This document shows, piece after piece, positions 45,193 to 57,899 of a stretch of DNA of 64,000 nucleotides. The stretch is from Bidens hawaiensis. Its lineage: Eukaryota > Streptophyta > Magnoliopsida > Asterales > Asteraceae. Location: the NCBI GenBank assembly GCA_021521415.1, contig JAIQDT010005477.1:1-64000 (forward strand). Direction: 5' to 3'. The notes beneath the pieces are model-generated. The model was not told where the DNA came from, searched no databases, and saw only the letters and a list, made by a program, of their open reading frames with translations. How positions within the stretch are numbered: the first letter of the stretch is position 1; each line of letters opens with the position of its first letter. A program made the position numbers and the translations under genes.

Positions 45193-45778
45193 ATGTAACA
45201 TTCGTTACTTTTCAAACCCGAAAATCCGACCCATTTTGAATTTTTGATTTTATATATTTATATTATAAAATTCTTAATCTTCGTTTCGATGTATTATTGT
45301 TTATTTATTTATTGTTGTTAAAGTGTTTCCGATGTTCGAAGTTCGTTTTTCACACGTTCTGCATTTCTTTCAATCAATCTTTACCAGTTAAATGATCATC
45401 AAGCTATCGGGTTTAATGCGAGATTAACGCGAATATAATTATATATACTTTCGAACACTTTTAACATGTTTTTATAACTTAAAGGTTCAATATATAAATA
45501 TAAAACTTTAATTCAGTTTACTATAGAGAAGAAACTAGAGGGACTGAACTTGCAATTAACTTAAACTAATAACATATTTACAAAAACAACCCAACCCTCC
45601 CTTCCCGTACCCCGTTTTCACGTCACCAACTCCGGCCGCCGTAATGGCGTCGGAGAATATATAAATCTCATTTTTTTAATATTGTTGACCCGTAAAATCA
45701 TCCTAACTTAATATGGCATCGATATTAAACGTATTACGACTAATTAATTGAGTTTTTACGACCATAACTGTCACACCC

Positions 45779-48364
45779 CGTTAAGCAAATTGCGGAAGCG
45801 TAAAACGGAAATGCAACAGATACAACTGGTATCAAATACATTGTTCATAAAGAAACATTACTAACTAATTTACAATATATTATATCGTTCTAACATCTTT
45901 TACAAACTAGGTGATACAATCAAACCGGTTCTTCAATTACTTTACTTCTAACTCAAATGCCCATGACATCAATCACCAATCAGACACGTAACGCACAGGA
46001 AATTACTTCTCATACCTGATTACCTGAAAAGCATGTTAAAACAGGTCAACTACGAATAGTTGGTGAGTTTCATAAGTTTAACGAAATCAGTTCTGCGTAC
46101 CACACAGTCATAGTTTGTATGTACGCGCGTATGTAAAAATATGTACAGCCATATCCTTGTGTGTGCATATGCACACATGTAAGTTTATAATATAAATTCG
46201 AAATTTCGGTAAAATCGTGATTGTTTGTTCGTACTACCTGTTTCCAATTTCCGTGTTTAACCAACCACTGTGGGCCCCCTTCCTCCCACAACGGTTCCAC
46301 ATAAACTCAACCACTGTGGCCCCCCATCCGCCCACAACGGTTCCGCGTTAACATCAACCACTGTGGTCCCCCTTCCACCCACAATGATTCCACGTAAATC
46401 AAACATTATATAGTGTACACGCAAATAATTAGTATATTCTACACATAGTATTTCCTACGGCTAATCACATAGCAAGTATATAGACACATATACACATATA
46501 GTATTTATCACGTATCACCAAATACTGTGGCTCCCCATCCACCCACAATACGCATAATCACATTATTTTCTTAACATTCATGTCATAATCAAGTTAGTTC
46601 GTTTAATAAGTTGTAGTAGAACTTGGCTCATATGCCATACTCAACTTTAGTTTATAAGTTGCAGCAGAACTTGGCTCATAGGCCATACTCAACTTTACTC
46701 AACTTTAGTTTATAAGTTGCAGCAGAACTTGGCTCATAGGCCATACTCAACTTTAGTTTATAAGTTGCAGCAGAACTTGGCTCATAGGACATACTCAACT
46801 TTAGTTTAGTAAGTTGCAGCAGAACTTGGCTCGTAGGCCATACTCAACTTTAGTTTGTTACTATTGCGGCCCCCCTTCCGCCCACAATAGCCCCATAATC
46901 ATCACAGACCACGTTATCCCCATGGCCATTACAGACCACGTTGTCTCCCAAATTAGTTATGTTTAACATTACATAACGTGTTTGTATAAACATGCTGTCA
47001 CGTGTAATTTCATTATGTTTTTCAATTTGTATTATCTCCACTCAATATATCAATAAACGATAATAATCATTTTTCATCAACACGTAGTCAATCATTATGT
47101 TTGTAGGGACTTTTCATATATAAATGTTCAGATATTTTATATCCTGAACCGTTTTCAGATAGATAACGTGTATAAACATGCTTTCCACCCCAAAAGTTCG
47201 TAAAATAGTTTAAAGAGTGGGGTCATGAAACTCACAGTCTTGTAGGCACTCAGTGCGAGATCAGCACGGGGTTCGTTTCCCTTGCTATCACTTAGTCCCT
47301 TAGCGGGTTTGGCTCGTTTCTGACTTTTTAATCAAGTTTTCAGGTTCTTATGCTTCTAAGCAGGCTAGGTACAAGTCCAATATCACAAACCAAGCAATAT
47401 TTCATCAACATAACAGCCCTTAAGTTAGGGTTTCGGCTAGTGTACAAAAACGAACTTTTGAACCGTAAAAACGTCGTTTCAACTCTTTAATCCGTGTTTA
47501 TGGCCAAAAAACTATCAAAACAGGTTCCTTACCATGTGTATGATCAAAACATGTTTATGGACCATTTTTAGGAATTTTTACAAGGTTAGGAATGATTTTT
47601 AGTAACCAAGACATGTTTTTATGGTATTATACAAGTTTAAACAAGTTCAAAAGCTACTTATTTAAGCCCTTTACCTTAGGGTTTTGAGGTTTTATGGAAT
47701 TTTAGGATGTAGCTGCTTGGACCTCAGATTTTATTAACCAAATTGAATAACAAGCTTCCTAAACAAGTTATATAAAAAAAATGGGGGGTGGGGTGGGCTG
47801 GTCCGATCGGAAGGATGGTTTGGGCCCCCTTGGGCCAATTTTGGCCCAACAATCTGTTTTCTCAAGCCCAATACGAAAAGCCCGGTCCAAATTTAGTTTG
47901 GATTCGGTTTTTGGCGCGAAAAACTTATTGGGTGCGTTAAACAACGCGAAAACAAGTGTTTTTCGGCTAGTTTTGTGTAAAATTATAAAAGCATACTATA
48001 TGTTTGTAAAAATCAAAAATATTTTCACGGATCGCTTAAAACATTTCAAATAAGTGTTTGGTAAGTCTTTTTCGGCTTAACGGATAATACAATGCTTGGT
48101 TTGTAACTATCTTTCGCGTTTAAATCTATAGCGGGTGGTTAAACGAGCATGTTTTCGTTTAACTTGTTTGCTATCAAACTAAGACCATATTTCTAATATT
48201 TTAGCTTGTATAGATCGTATATCACTTATAAATGGCACCCTGGGATATCCGGACCATAACCAGACCCGTTTGGTTATTCGTTTGTTCGTTACGCAATAAG
48301 CGGTTAAACGCTTATTCGAGTTTGTAAGTACTAAGGTGTACTCAGTTTTGCCACGGATGTCACA
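45779..48364 (-). repeat. Solo LTR J (2.59 kb) inside the H2 LTR
   Basis: Plus-strand ends TGTCACACCCC and GGATGTCACA, with a perfect ATAAC duplication (45774-45778 and 48365-48369). Splice-like sites on the minus strand (donor ACT|GTGAGTTTC with intron from 47235; acceptor TTTTCAG|GTAATC ending 46024) set the minus orientation. It has G tracts with CCGATCGG (47783-47810) and hairpin arrays (46250-46890). No internal region. Confidence 0.85.
46250..46890 (-). repeat. Two hairpin-forming tandem arrays in LTR J
   Basis: Array 1 (46255-46400, with further units near 46523 and 46860) has units with ACTGTGG, a pyrimidine loop and CCCACAA, closed by AACC/GGTT in most units and by CTATTG/CAATAG in the last. 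Array 2 (about 46610-46850) has five units of about 50-60 bp with AGTTG/CAACT outer arms and TTGGC/GCCA inner arms. Both lie inside the candidate intron of J. Confidence 0.8.
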
Positions 48365-48744
48365 ATAACCGTCCATTAAAACCCGTTAAACTCAACAGAT
48401 TTTCGGCCAGGATAATTAACACAAATTAACGAATTTACGTTGCAAATGATAGTATAAATAGGACCAGAACCTCAAGCTAAACTCGCTCATAACCTCTAAT
48501 TGCATTATTATACACTCTGTAACACCGAATTTCGACTCTTAAGTTTCGGATTCCGGCCACCCCGTCGTTATCCCTCTTTCCGGCACCCATAGAGGTAAGT
48601 ATTATATGTTTTTGAATCGTTTTCTTCTGCTCATCATAAACTAATTAAAACGAACCTGGAATAGATTCCACTAAGACGAACTGAATGTTTATATAAAATT
48701 AACAGTTTTCATGCTTCATTTGAGTATAACTTCTAGTCCACAGG

Positions 48745-48944
48745 TTAACCTTTGGGTATGATACGCGTGAGACCCGGGTTCAAAACCCGGGTCAGATTTT
48801 TAATAAACATTAATTTTTCTTTTACTTATATTATTGTATTTAAATAAGCAAATCCAAGCTTTAAACGAATATGGGGCTTAGCTCAACTGGTTAACACCTG
48901 TTATAGTAACACTCAGACCCGGGTTCAAAACCCGGGTCAATCCT
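48745..48944 (+). other. Two tRNA-like segments with palindromic T arms
   Basis: At 48772-48792 and 48917-48937 an identical 21-base hairpin occurs: a 7-bp stem ACCCGGG/CCCGGGT around TTCAAAA, matching the B box. The second copy is preceded at 48879-48890 by an A box (TTAGCTCAACTGG-like) at normal tRNA spacing. No acceptor stem or normal anticodon loop forms, so neither is a tRNA gene. Confidence 0.6.
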
Positions 48945-49352
48945 TAATTTTTGTTGTTGTTAATTCTCTTAATATAATTAAATCATTATAAATCATTTTA
49001 AAACCATAATTAACTTATAAAAATCAGTTTAAATTAAATAAAAATTATATAAATTAAGTATAAATAATATCTCACTGTTTTCGCTTAAAACCTGAACCTC
49101 CGCTCTCGTAAAACATTAATTAAAAATAGTTAATAATCTTTATCGTAACGTTTAAAACATTAAAACTCAGTTTGTTAACCCGTCAAATAAAATTCCAAAT
49201 TTGTAATTATTAATTCAAGAATCCCGAACAAGTTAACTTTGTTGCTTCGTCAATAACTAATATTATTATATTATTAATCACGTTTCGTTAGAACATAAAT
49301 ATTAATATAATAATCAAAATCTATAAAACTATTAAAATAATTCCTAAACTTC

Positions 49353-51330
49353 TGTAATACCACGAATCCCGGGAGTCCCACAGTTGGTATTCATACATAA
49401 TACTTATAAAAATACTTAAACTTGAAAACAGTTCATTCCATTGAAACAACCAATTCAGAATATAATTCAGCGGAAGATAATAATTAATAAAACAAGTTCC
49501 CAAAACCCGGGAATTATGCCCAAAACCAATTTATACATATATTCGATAAAACTTTAAAAAGAAATGTTTAATACTTAAATCTTTCATCCAAGTATGTCCT
49601 TCACCGTCCAAGTAGCTTCAAACACGTCCAAGAGATAAAGCATCCTCCTCCTAACCTGAAACTCACACTAACATGCACACAAAGTCAGCTTGAGCTGTGT
49701 GAGTTCAAGTTTTAATAAATAACATCAATAATTAATAATCATAATAGTCATTCCGAGGATTTTAAAAATCAAAGGGGTACATCAGTTAGGCCAACATTAT
49801 CAATAAATAATCATCCTTATATATATATTACCTATATATATATAAACATCTTTATAAGTACATCCCTATATATATATATATATATAAACATCCAAGTATA
49901 ACATCAGGGTCGAGCAAACGTACAACCCAAACACGTAACATCTCATCCAACGTATGCAAACACAAAGTAGGCATACGTAACATCCGCAGTCGATAACGAC
50001 TACTAACATCACCAAATATTGGCCATACAATAATACATACACACATACGAGAATACCATCTCAAGGCCTACCTTATACAAGTAAGCCCATCCAAAATAAT
50101 TTTAAAAATTCATCAAGCAAAATCGCTAAAGTGTGCATGCTAGCCCAAAATCTTAAAAGAGTAAAAAGGGCATCATGAACTCACCTGACACAAGACACGT
50201 ATTCACCACGAGCTAGAGAATCCCTAAGTAATCCCAAAACTCAAACACCTGTCGGTTTACATTCAAACATTACTAACGACACCGAAAGGAATCGTTTATC
50301 CTACGAGATGTCCTAACATGGTTCGAGTTACCTAAAGTCTCGACCTCATCGAAAATCAATCATAACATCCCCCGGGGCCTTAAATTCACCAACACGACCC
50401 TTAGATACTCCCGAGAATAAAGAATTCCCAATTTACCCTCGGAAGCACTAGGTGACACTAACACGCGCGTTTAAGAGTCGTTTAGGCCATTAACATCCAA
50501 CTCAGCCCCGTGTGGACCCAGTATGATAAAATCACAGCCAACAAGTCCACACAACGCTATACGAGTCAAATGGGTCGGTAACTCGCAAGTACAACGCACC
50601 AACTATTCAATAAACGCAATTGCGTGTTGTACCGACCCGTTTGAGAAACCGACAACCAATTCAGCCCCATAACTTATAAAAATGATTTTTTCAACAGCCC
50701 GTACATCAAACCAAGTTCCCTCTAGATGAATTGGTCGTTAATCACTTCAACCCTCGCGTTAAACGCACCAAACTACAATTCTAGTCAACTGAATACAATC
50801 TTTCAAACTACAACTAGTTGACCAACCTAACGAACATCAATGAACATGATTTTTAAGTATGATATACTAGACATACCTAGGAGGATTTGGTGCAAAAGCC
50901 TCAACCAAAACAGTCCGGAAAAGGTTAGAATTGACAGCCACTCGGGAAGCCTACAACACGCAAATTAACGATCAATACGCGTGATATAACGTTCAATTAA
51001 GGTGTAAAAGACTTGGGGAATCGTAGAACTAACCTTCAATTGATGTTTTACGCTCACACCTTGGCTGGAATGAAGAAAATCGCAGGGGGGGGGTGGCTGG
51101 AAACTGCTGATCGGAATAATGGGGGAGTTTGGGTTAGGTTTGTTTATGTTACAAACATATTTCACATCTAGTCCCTCAAATTATGAAAAATTAACATCTT
51201 GGTTGAAAAGTTAAATGTTCTAACATACCGGGATGACGAGAAGGTTTCCGAGAAGTGTCGGTTAAATCCCGAGAATTATACATACTCTACATGTTTTAAA
51301 TCTTTAAACCGAAAATTAGCGGGCGTTACA
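49353..51330 (-). repeat. 3' LTR of element K (1.98 kb)
   Basis: Plus-strand ends TGTAATACCACG and GGGCGTTACA. It shares the CCCACAGTTGG block, splice-like pair (intron 49656-50184 on the minus strand) and G run with GATCGG (51085-51114) with LTRs C and D. Confidence 0.9.
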
Positions 51331-52939
51331 AGTCCATCCCCCTTACAATGGGATTCGTCCCCGAATCCCGATGCGACAGGAACAACTGCGGATAGAGTTT
51401 CATCATCTCGTCTTCGGACTCCCATGTAGCCTCAGAACCCCTACGGTGCCTCCACTGTACCTTCACCTGCCTAACCACCTTATTCCTCAAACGCCTTTCC
51501 TGATGATCAATTATAGAAACCGGTTCTTCAACGTAGTTCAATTTACTATCAAGTTCAATGTCATCAAGAGGCACATGGGCCTCATCATCTGCTAAACATT
51601 TCCTCAAATGGGATACGTGGAAAGTAGGATGAATCCCCTCGAGCTCTTCGGGCAATTCCAATCTATACGGTACCTCGCCAACACGGGACAATATACGAAA
51701 CGGACCAATGAACCTCGGACTAAGCTTCCCCCTCTTACGAAAACGAATAATACCCTTCCAAGGAGAAACTTTCAACATAACCCGATCCCCATCCTCAAAC
51801 ACAATAGGTCTTTACCTTTTATCCGCATAGGACTTTTGACGATCCTGAGCGGCCTTCATAAAAGCTTAATCTTATCGAGCTTCTCAGTCGTAGCCTCAAC
51901 CACCTCCAAAATCGATAAGTGACGATCCCAACTACCACCAAAATCGATAACACAAGCCCACAACATATCCTCAAGATTCTGTATGGTCCTCTTGGACTGA
52001 CCATCTATCTGCGGGTGATAAGCGGTACTGATGAGGAGTTTGGTACCCATCTCCTCATGAAACTTCTTCCAAAACCTGGAGGTAAAACGCGTATCCCTAT
52101 CCAAAACAATAGATACCGGCACCCCATGCCTGGAAACGATCTCACGAATAAACACATCGGCCAGCTGCTCAGAATTAAATGTTTCTTGAATCGGCAAGAA
52201 ATGAGCGCTCTTGGTCAATCTATCAACGATTACCCAAATGGTGTCATAATTACCCCTAGGAGTACGAGGTAGTTTAGTCACAAAATCCATCGTAAGATGC
52301 TCCCACTTCCACTCAGGTATTTCAAATGCTGAAGTTTCCCAAACGGCTTCTGGTGCTCGGCCTTAACTTGCAGACACGTCAAACACTTACTCACGTACTG
52401 AGCCACCTCAAACTTCATCGCAGGCCACCAATAATTCTTATTCAGGTCTTGGTACATCTTGGTCGCTCCAGGATGAATGGAATAGCGCGACTTGTGTGCC
52501 TTATCCAATATTTTACCCCGGAATCCCCCATACCTGGGTACCCATAAACACCCATCCTTATACTTCACCCCATCACCGATATCTTCCAATAACTTCTCTT
52601 TTGACCCCAAATACGCTCTGACATAATCCATTCCACTTGTAAAGCTTCATTCTGGACGTTGGCTATCTGTCTCAAAATGTCAGGTTTAAGAATAATTTGA
52701 TAAGATTTCACACGAATAGGTTTCGGTCTCTCCTTCCGGCTCAATGCGTCAGCTACCACGTTAACCTTACCGGGATAGTACATAATCTCCAGATCATAAT
52801 CCTAAATCAACTCCAACCACCGACACTGTCGCATATTCAGTTCCTTTTGTTCGAAGAAATACTTTAAGCTCTTATGATCGGTTTAGATAACGCAAGGAAT
52901 ATCGTACAAATAATGCCTCCACAACTTAAGCGCAAACAC
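51326..52939 (-). pseudogene. RNase H end, integrase and chromodomain of element K
   Basis: On the minus strand: end of RNase H ([14 protein letters not shown] about 52770), integrase finger (HKSRYSIHPGATKMYQD, CLTC about 52380), catalytic core (MDFVTKLP, LDRDTRF) and chromodomain (51500-51340, [11 protein letters not shown] to [15 protein letters not shown]). The third catalytic residue is changed: codon 51991-51993 is Lys (QSKRTIQ) where Glu is expected. Frame breaks lie at about 51800-51860, 52285 and 52570-52630. Inactive. Confidence 0.9.
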
Positions 52940-55900
52940 TGTAAGAACCGAGCCCCGGTGCGGAAGCGTGAATAATGTTCGTTATTATCGGTGGAGCTCG
53001 GATATGAGCAAGGATCGAATCGTATTCTCTCTTGAAAGGGGGTTTTGGACGGATGAGTGGTGTTTGGGAGAGAGCCCGAATCGATTACAATGAATAATAA
53101 GCTGGATGAACAAATATATGCAATCGATTCAGAAATATAAATAAGTGGCAGTATGATTTCATTCATCAAAAGATTGTCATACAAAGCACTCATACATACA
53201 ATAAAGATCAGCCACCTCCGGGAGAGCTCATCCTGGAGGCGGCGGCTCTCTCATAGGGATAAAACCCTAGATCTCACCAAATACAAAATACACTCATGCT
53301 AGACAAATGAGCAAATACATCTATTTATACTAGTCTAGCATGTCTTGGTCTTCAAGCCATCCACCCTTGGTTGAGACCAAAAATATTAATTATTTTTCAC
53401 CCATAATTATAATAATTCGATGCGTCGGTCTAAAATGTAAGTCCCAACAATCTCCCCCTTAGACCGATGCCATCGAATTTCAACTCTATGTGATCAGCAA
53501 ATAATCTTCCATTCTTCAAATCCGTTTCTTTCCTTGTAATTCATCTTCAAACCTTTCCTTTGCTAGGTATGCTCGATGAGTGTCCTCGAGTAGACTTTAC
53601 TTGGAATATGTTCTCTTTCGAAGAATACATATTCCCTTTGAGTAAGCTTTGTTCCTCTTGACTTGTTCAAGCTTTGCTCGAATAAGTCCATTGAGCAAGC
53701 TCATTCTTCTTGATGTCTTCAGCTTTTCTTATTCAGCAATCTTTAGCATGCTCGGATGTAAATCTTGCTTGGTAACTGAACTGGGCTCGAAGTCTTTGCT
53801 TTGGTTCACGTGACATCCTCTTATTGCATCCATGCTCGTCCTCATGTGCTCGATCATCCTGTGCTCGTAACACTTGGTTAGAACTTGTATGATCAAGCTG
53901 TTTGCACGATTGGTAATCCATGCTCGATAGAAGAATACTCTTGCTCGTTGAAGTGTTGCTTGCTCGAAGCCTTTAACACTTAGAAGAATCAACCATTTAA
54001 GGTTCAGAATCTTGGTCGAAGTAGTAAAAACCATGCTCGATCGTACCATACTCACAAACAATGAAAAATCTCTAAAGAATCTTGGATTATTGATTAACTT
54101 TTCCTTAACTTGAGTCTTTTCACTTGATTTGAAGCAAGCAATTTGCAATGAAATTCAGGAATTTTAACTCCCCGAATTTCGTTGCAATTGTCTTTGAAAA
54201 TTGTGTCTGCAAACCAAGTATGGGTGAAACAGCCTTGACCATCCTTATCAAGATTGTTGATTCTGTAATAAACCAAGATAAACAAAACATTATATGGTTG
54301 ACACTCATAAGTGATTAAATTCGTGAGCTTGGTCAACCCTTTTTCTTGTAAAGCTCTTTGATGAAGTTGTGAAAAATTGATAAGGCTTTGATTTCCTTTT
54401 TGCTTGTTGATGATTGGATAAAATTTACCAAAATACCCATGGTATATATCTTCTGTAAAGATCAGCTTGGTCAAATGGTCAACGGCACCAAAAATCTCAA
54501 GTGTAATTCATTCATGGATTATCGGTTCACGAGCACACATAAGTCAAAGTCCCTTCACGAGCAAATTTTTTTTTCTTTTTTTTTGCTCGAGCATGGACCT
54601 TGCTCGAGAAAATACTTGGTCTTTTTCTCACATCGAGCATGATGGAGGGCTTGCTCGAGGCCCTTGCTCGAGAAAATACTTAGTGTTTTTCTGTGTCGAT
54701 CATGCTAGAGAGCATGCTCGAGGGCTTGCTCGAGGCCCTTGCTCGAGAAAACACTTGTATTTTTCTATTGTTACTTGAGCATGCTTCTGTCTTTACTCGA
54801 GCTTGATCGAGACCTTGCTCGAAAATACCTTTTTCTGTCTGTCATCGAGTATGCTTGAGACCATGCTCGAAAATTACTTGGTTTTTCCTTTTTTTTTTTC
54901 TGAGCATGCACAAAAGCAAAGTGTGCTCGAAGAAGGTTTGCTTGAGTAGAACAAAGTGTGCTCGAGACCAAAAGATAGATTTTGAGATAAACCAGGATGT
55001 GCTCGGGGTTCATGTGCTCGAATCCAAACTTGATGTGCTCGATATAAGATATGCTCGAGATAAGCCGTGCTCGAAGCAACACTTAGTCATTTTACATACT
55101 CGAGACCATTCTTATCATGCTTGAGACATCCAGACTTCTTTTCTGCATCATCAATCAATGATTTTCCAATACAGAACCTGCTTGAATATTCCCTTTGCAT
55201 CTTTCATCTGCTACTACAAAAAATGATTAGATTGCTCCTGGTACCTGTTCATTCTTGACTTCTCTATATCAGAGTGTACCAGCAACAATGTTCTTCAATA
55301 TTCCCTTTACTGTTCAAGCAGCACACTCATATCAAAAACAGTTACAAGCACATAAAACCCTAATTTTCATATCAAGAACCAAGCTTCTTCATCTGAAGTT
55401 AATCGTTGTAGCAATATCCCAGTCATCTCGATATCGACCTTCTATCTTCAATCTATCAAGAGCCGTTACAGAATTGAAAATCATCTTCAATAACAGTTTT
55501 GCCCCAAAATGAGCTAAAAACACAGTTACATCAGATCTGGACCGATATGACCAAATAAACATGAAATTGATGTTGAATCTCCGAACGAGTCATCAACCCA
55601 AACATCAATCAACATAAATTTTACCCAAATCATCAAATAATTTCAAAACCCTAAAAATTTTTCAACAAACCTCATCGGTTTAACGTCCATGGTGGATTCA
55701 ATAGCGAGGTGAATCAGATTCAGCGGTTAGTCTGAACGATTCGACGACCCGCTCTGATACCAATTGTAAGAACCGAGCCCCGGTGCGGAAGCGTGAATAA
55801 TGTTCGTTATTATCGGTGGAGCTCGGATCTGAGCAAGGATCGAATCGTATTCGCTTTTGAGAGGGGGTTTTGGACGGATGAGTGGTGTTTGGGTGAGAGC

Positions 55901-56273
55901 CTGAATCGATTACAATGAACATTAAGCTGGATGAACAAATATATGCAATCGATTCAGAAATATAAATAAGTGGCAGTATGATTTCATTCATCAAAATATT
56001 ATCATACAAAGCACTCATACATACAATAAGATCAACCACCTCCGGGAAAGCTCATCCCGGAGGTGGCGGCTCTCTCATAGGGATAAAACCCTAGATCTCA
56101 CCAAATACAAAATACACTCATGCTAGACAAATGAGCAAATACATCTATTTATACTAGTCTAGCATGTCTTGGTCTTCAAGCTATCCACCCTTGGTTGAGA
56201 CCAAAAATATTAATTACTTTTCACCCATAATTATAATAATTCGATGCGTCGGTCTAAAATATAAGTCCCAACA
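52940..56273 (-). mobile_element. Complete small LTR retrotransposon L without gag or pol, 3.3 kb
   Basis: LTRs 52940-53449 and 55765-56273 (about 510 bp, a few percent different), a perfect AACAC duplication (52935-52939 and 56274-56278), iMet primer site TGGTATCAGAGC (minus, 55751-55762) and purine tract TAAGGGGGAGAT (minus, 53450-53461). The 2.3-kb interior has no recognisable gag or pol; its longest frames (up to about 139 codons) match no family I know. It must have been moved by another element, probably a copia by the TGTTGGGACT...CTTACA ends and purine tract. Confidence 0.92.
53565..55080. repeat. GCTCGA-rich interior of element L
   Basis: I count at least 22 GCTCGA hexamers, mostly as TGCTCGAG, TGCTCGAA or TGCTCGAT, plus several one-base variants (TGCTCGT, TCGAGC, ACTCGAG). 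They are densest at 54570-55080, where degenerate units of about 45-65 bp with GAAAATACTTGG and poly-T can be seen. Most are in one orientation on the plus strand, the antisense of L. No frame is conserved through it. Confidence 0.85.
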
Positions 56274-57860
56274 AACACAACAGCCGCCAGCTCCAAATCA
56301 TGGGTAGGATAATTCACCTCATTTAACTGCCGTGAGGCATAAATGATGACTCTGCCTCACTGCATCAGAACACACCCAAGCCCCTGGTAAGTGGCATCAG
56401 AATAAACCACCGGATCATCAGTGCCATCGGGTAAAGCTAGAATTGGATCATGCGTCAACCTGTTCTTCAACTCGAGAAAAGCCTCCTTCTGCTCAGTAAC
56501 CCAAACAAACTTAACGCTCTTCTTAGTCAACTTGGTCAATGATGAAGCAATTTTTGAAAAGTCAGGAATGAAGCGGCGGTAATACCCGGCCAAGCTCAGA
56601 AAACTACGAATTTCGGATGGAGACTTAGAAGATTTCACTTGTTTACGGCTTCCACCTTTGCAGTGTCAACCAAAATACCACTCGGGTTAATAACATGACC
56701 CAAGAACTGAATCTCGCGTAAGCAAAAGGAACACTTAGAAAAGTTTGCATACAACTTGTTCTTTCGCAGAGCTTCCAAAACTTCCGTAAGATGACCGGCG
56801 TGATCGGATTCGCTTTTGGAATACACTAGAAGGTCGTCAATGAACACAATAACCAAAAGATCGAGCATCGGCCTACACACCCGGTTCATAAGATCCATGA
56901 ACGTAGCCAGTGCGTTGGTCAAACCAAAGGACATCACGAGGAAGTCATAGTGCCCATAACGAGGAATTTTCAACTGATGATACCTGGACCTAAGGTCGAT
57001 CTTCGAGAACCGGCTAGCTCCTTGGAGCTGATCAAATAAGTCGTCGATTCTTGGGAGAGGGTACCGATTTTTAACAGTGAGTTTATTCAATTCATGGTAG
57101 TCAATGCACATCCGCATGCTACCGTCCTTCTTTTTAACGAACAGGACCGGGGCACCCCAAGGTGAGATGCTCGGTAGAATGAAGCCCTTGTCGAGCAATT
57201 CTTCTAATTGAGCCATAAGTTCTTTCATTTCATTCGGTGCTAGAAGGTAAGGGGCTCGAGCAACGGGTTTGGCGCCCGATACAAGGTATATCTGGAACTC
57301 GACCTCGCGATTCGGCGGTACATCTGACAAATCATCTGGAAATACATCCGGGAAATCTCGAACAATAGGAACATCACCGACGGTAGCCACCTCGGTATTC
57401 ACGTTTATAGCATACGCTAGATACGCCCCGCACCCCCGCTGCATCAACTTTCCCGCCTTAAGCATGGATATGATATGTGGCGTCGCACCATTCCGATCAC
57501 CGAAGACCGTAATTTGGGTCCCATCCGGGGCCCTTAGACGCACAAGTTTCTGACCACAAACGATCTGAGCATCAACACTTGCGAGCCAATCCATCCCAAA
57601 CACCACATCGAAACAGCCAAGCGGCATCAAGTATAACCGGACCGGAAATCTATACCCAGACAACTCGATGGAACAACCCTGAATAGCCTTAGACACGGAA
57701 ACAGACTTTCCTACGGCGACCTTAACCTCAAACACATCGACTATGCGCTCGGGTGATTTATTCAGCAAGGAACAAAACGCGGTAGACTCAAAACTTCTAC
57801 TGGCACCCGAATCAAATAAGACCGATGCCTGTATTCATCAAGTAAAAAGGTACCTGGGAT
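56274..57860 (-). pseudogene. Protease, RT and start of RNase H of element K
   Basis: Protease DSGA (about 57812) and FGMDWLAS, then RT ([49 protein letters not shown] about 56850) and RNase H ([16 protein letters not shown]). RT lacks about ten residues after HQLKIP compared with element C and the intact fam 1 protein, an in-frame deletion. A frame break at about 56636 separates the last RT part, and RNase H is cut at 52939/56274 by L. Confidence 0.9.
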
Positions 57861-57899
57861 AACATTACACTACTACTTAGCTACACGATCATACATACG

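Larger units (their letters stand above)
45194..49352 (+). repeat. LTR of H2 (TGTAACATTCG family), split by LTR J
   Basis: 45194-45778 matches 62755-63290 of element H almost base for base. After J it resumes at 48365 with a TATA box (GTATAAATAGG, about 48452) and a donor-like AGAG|GTAAGT (48593). The end was not identified; sequence up to the K border at 49352 is AT-rich and includes tRNA-like palindromic segments. Confidence 0.65.

Noticed and set aside
46580..46890. CRISPR-like array
   Set aside because: Units are contiguous tandem repeats in a plant LTR, with no unique spacers or cas genes.
49321..49503. Short hypothetical frames in LTR K
   Set aside because: They lie across an LTR border, have no motif and are not conserved in the paired LTR.
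53729..54474. Overlapping minus-strand frames in L as a possible gag
   Set aside because: No Gag domain, no zinc knuckle, two overlapping frames, and the usual position just after the primer site is empty.
54467..54778. Plus-strand frame in L with repeated LARGPCSRK peptide
   Set aside because: The repeated peptide follows from the GCTCGA-rich DNA repeat; the frame is short, antisense to L and not seen outside it.
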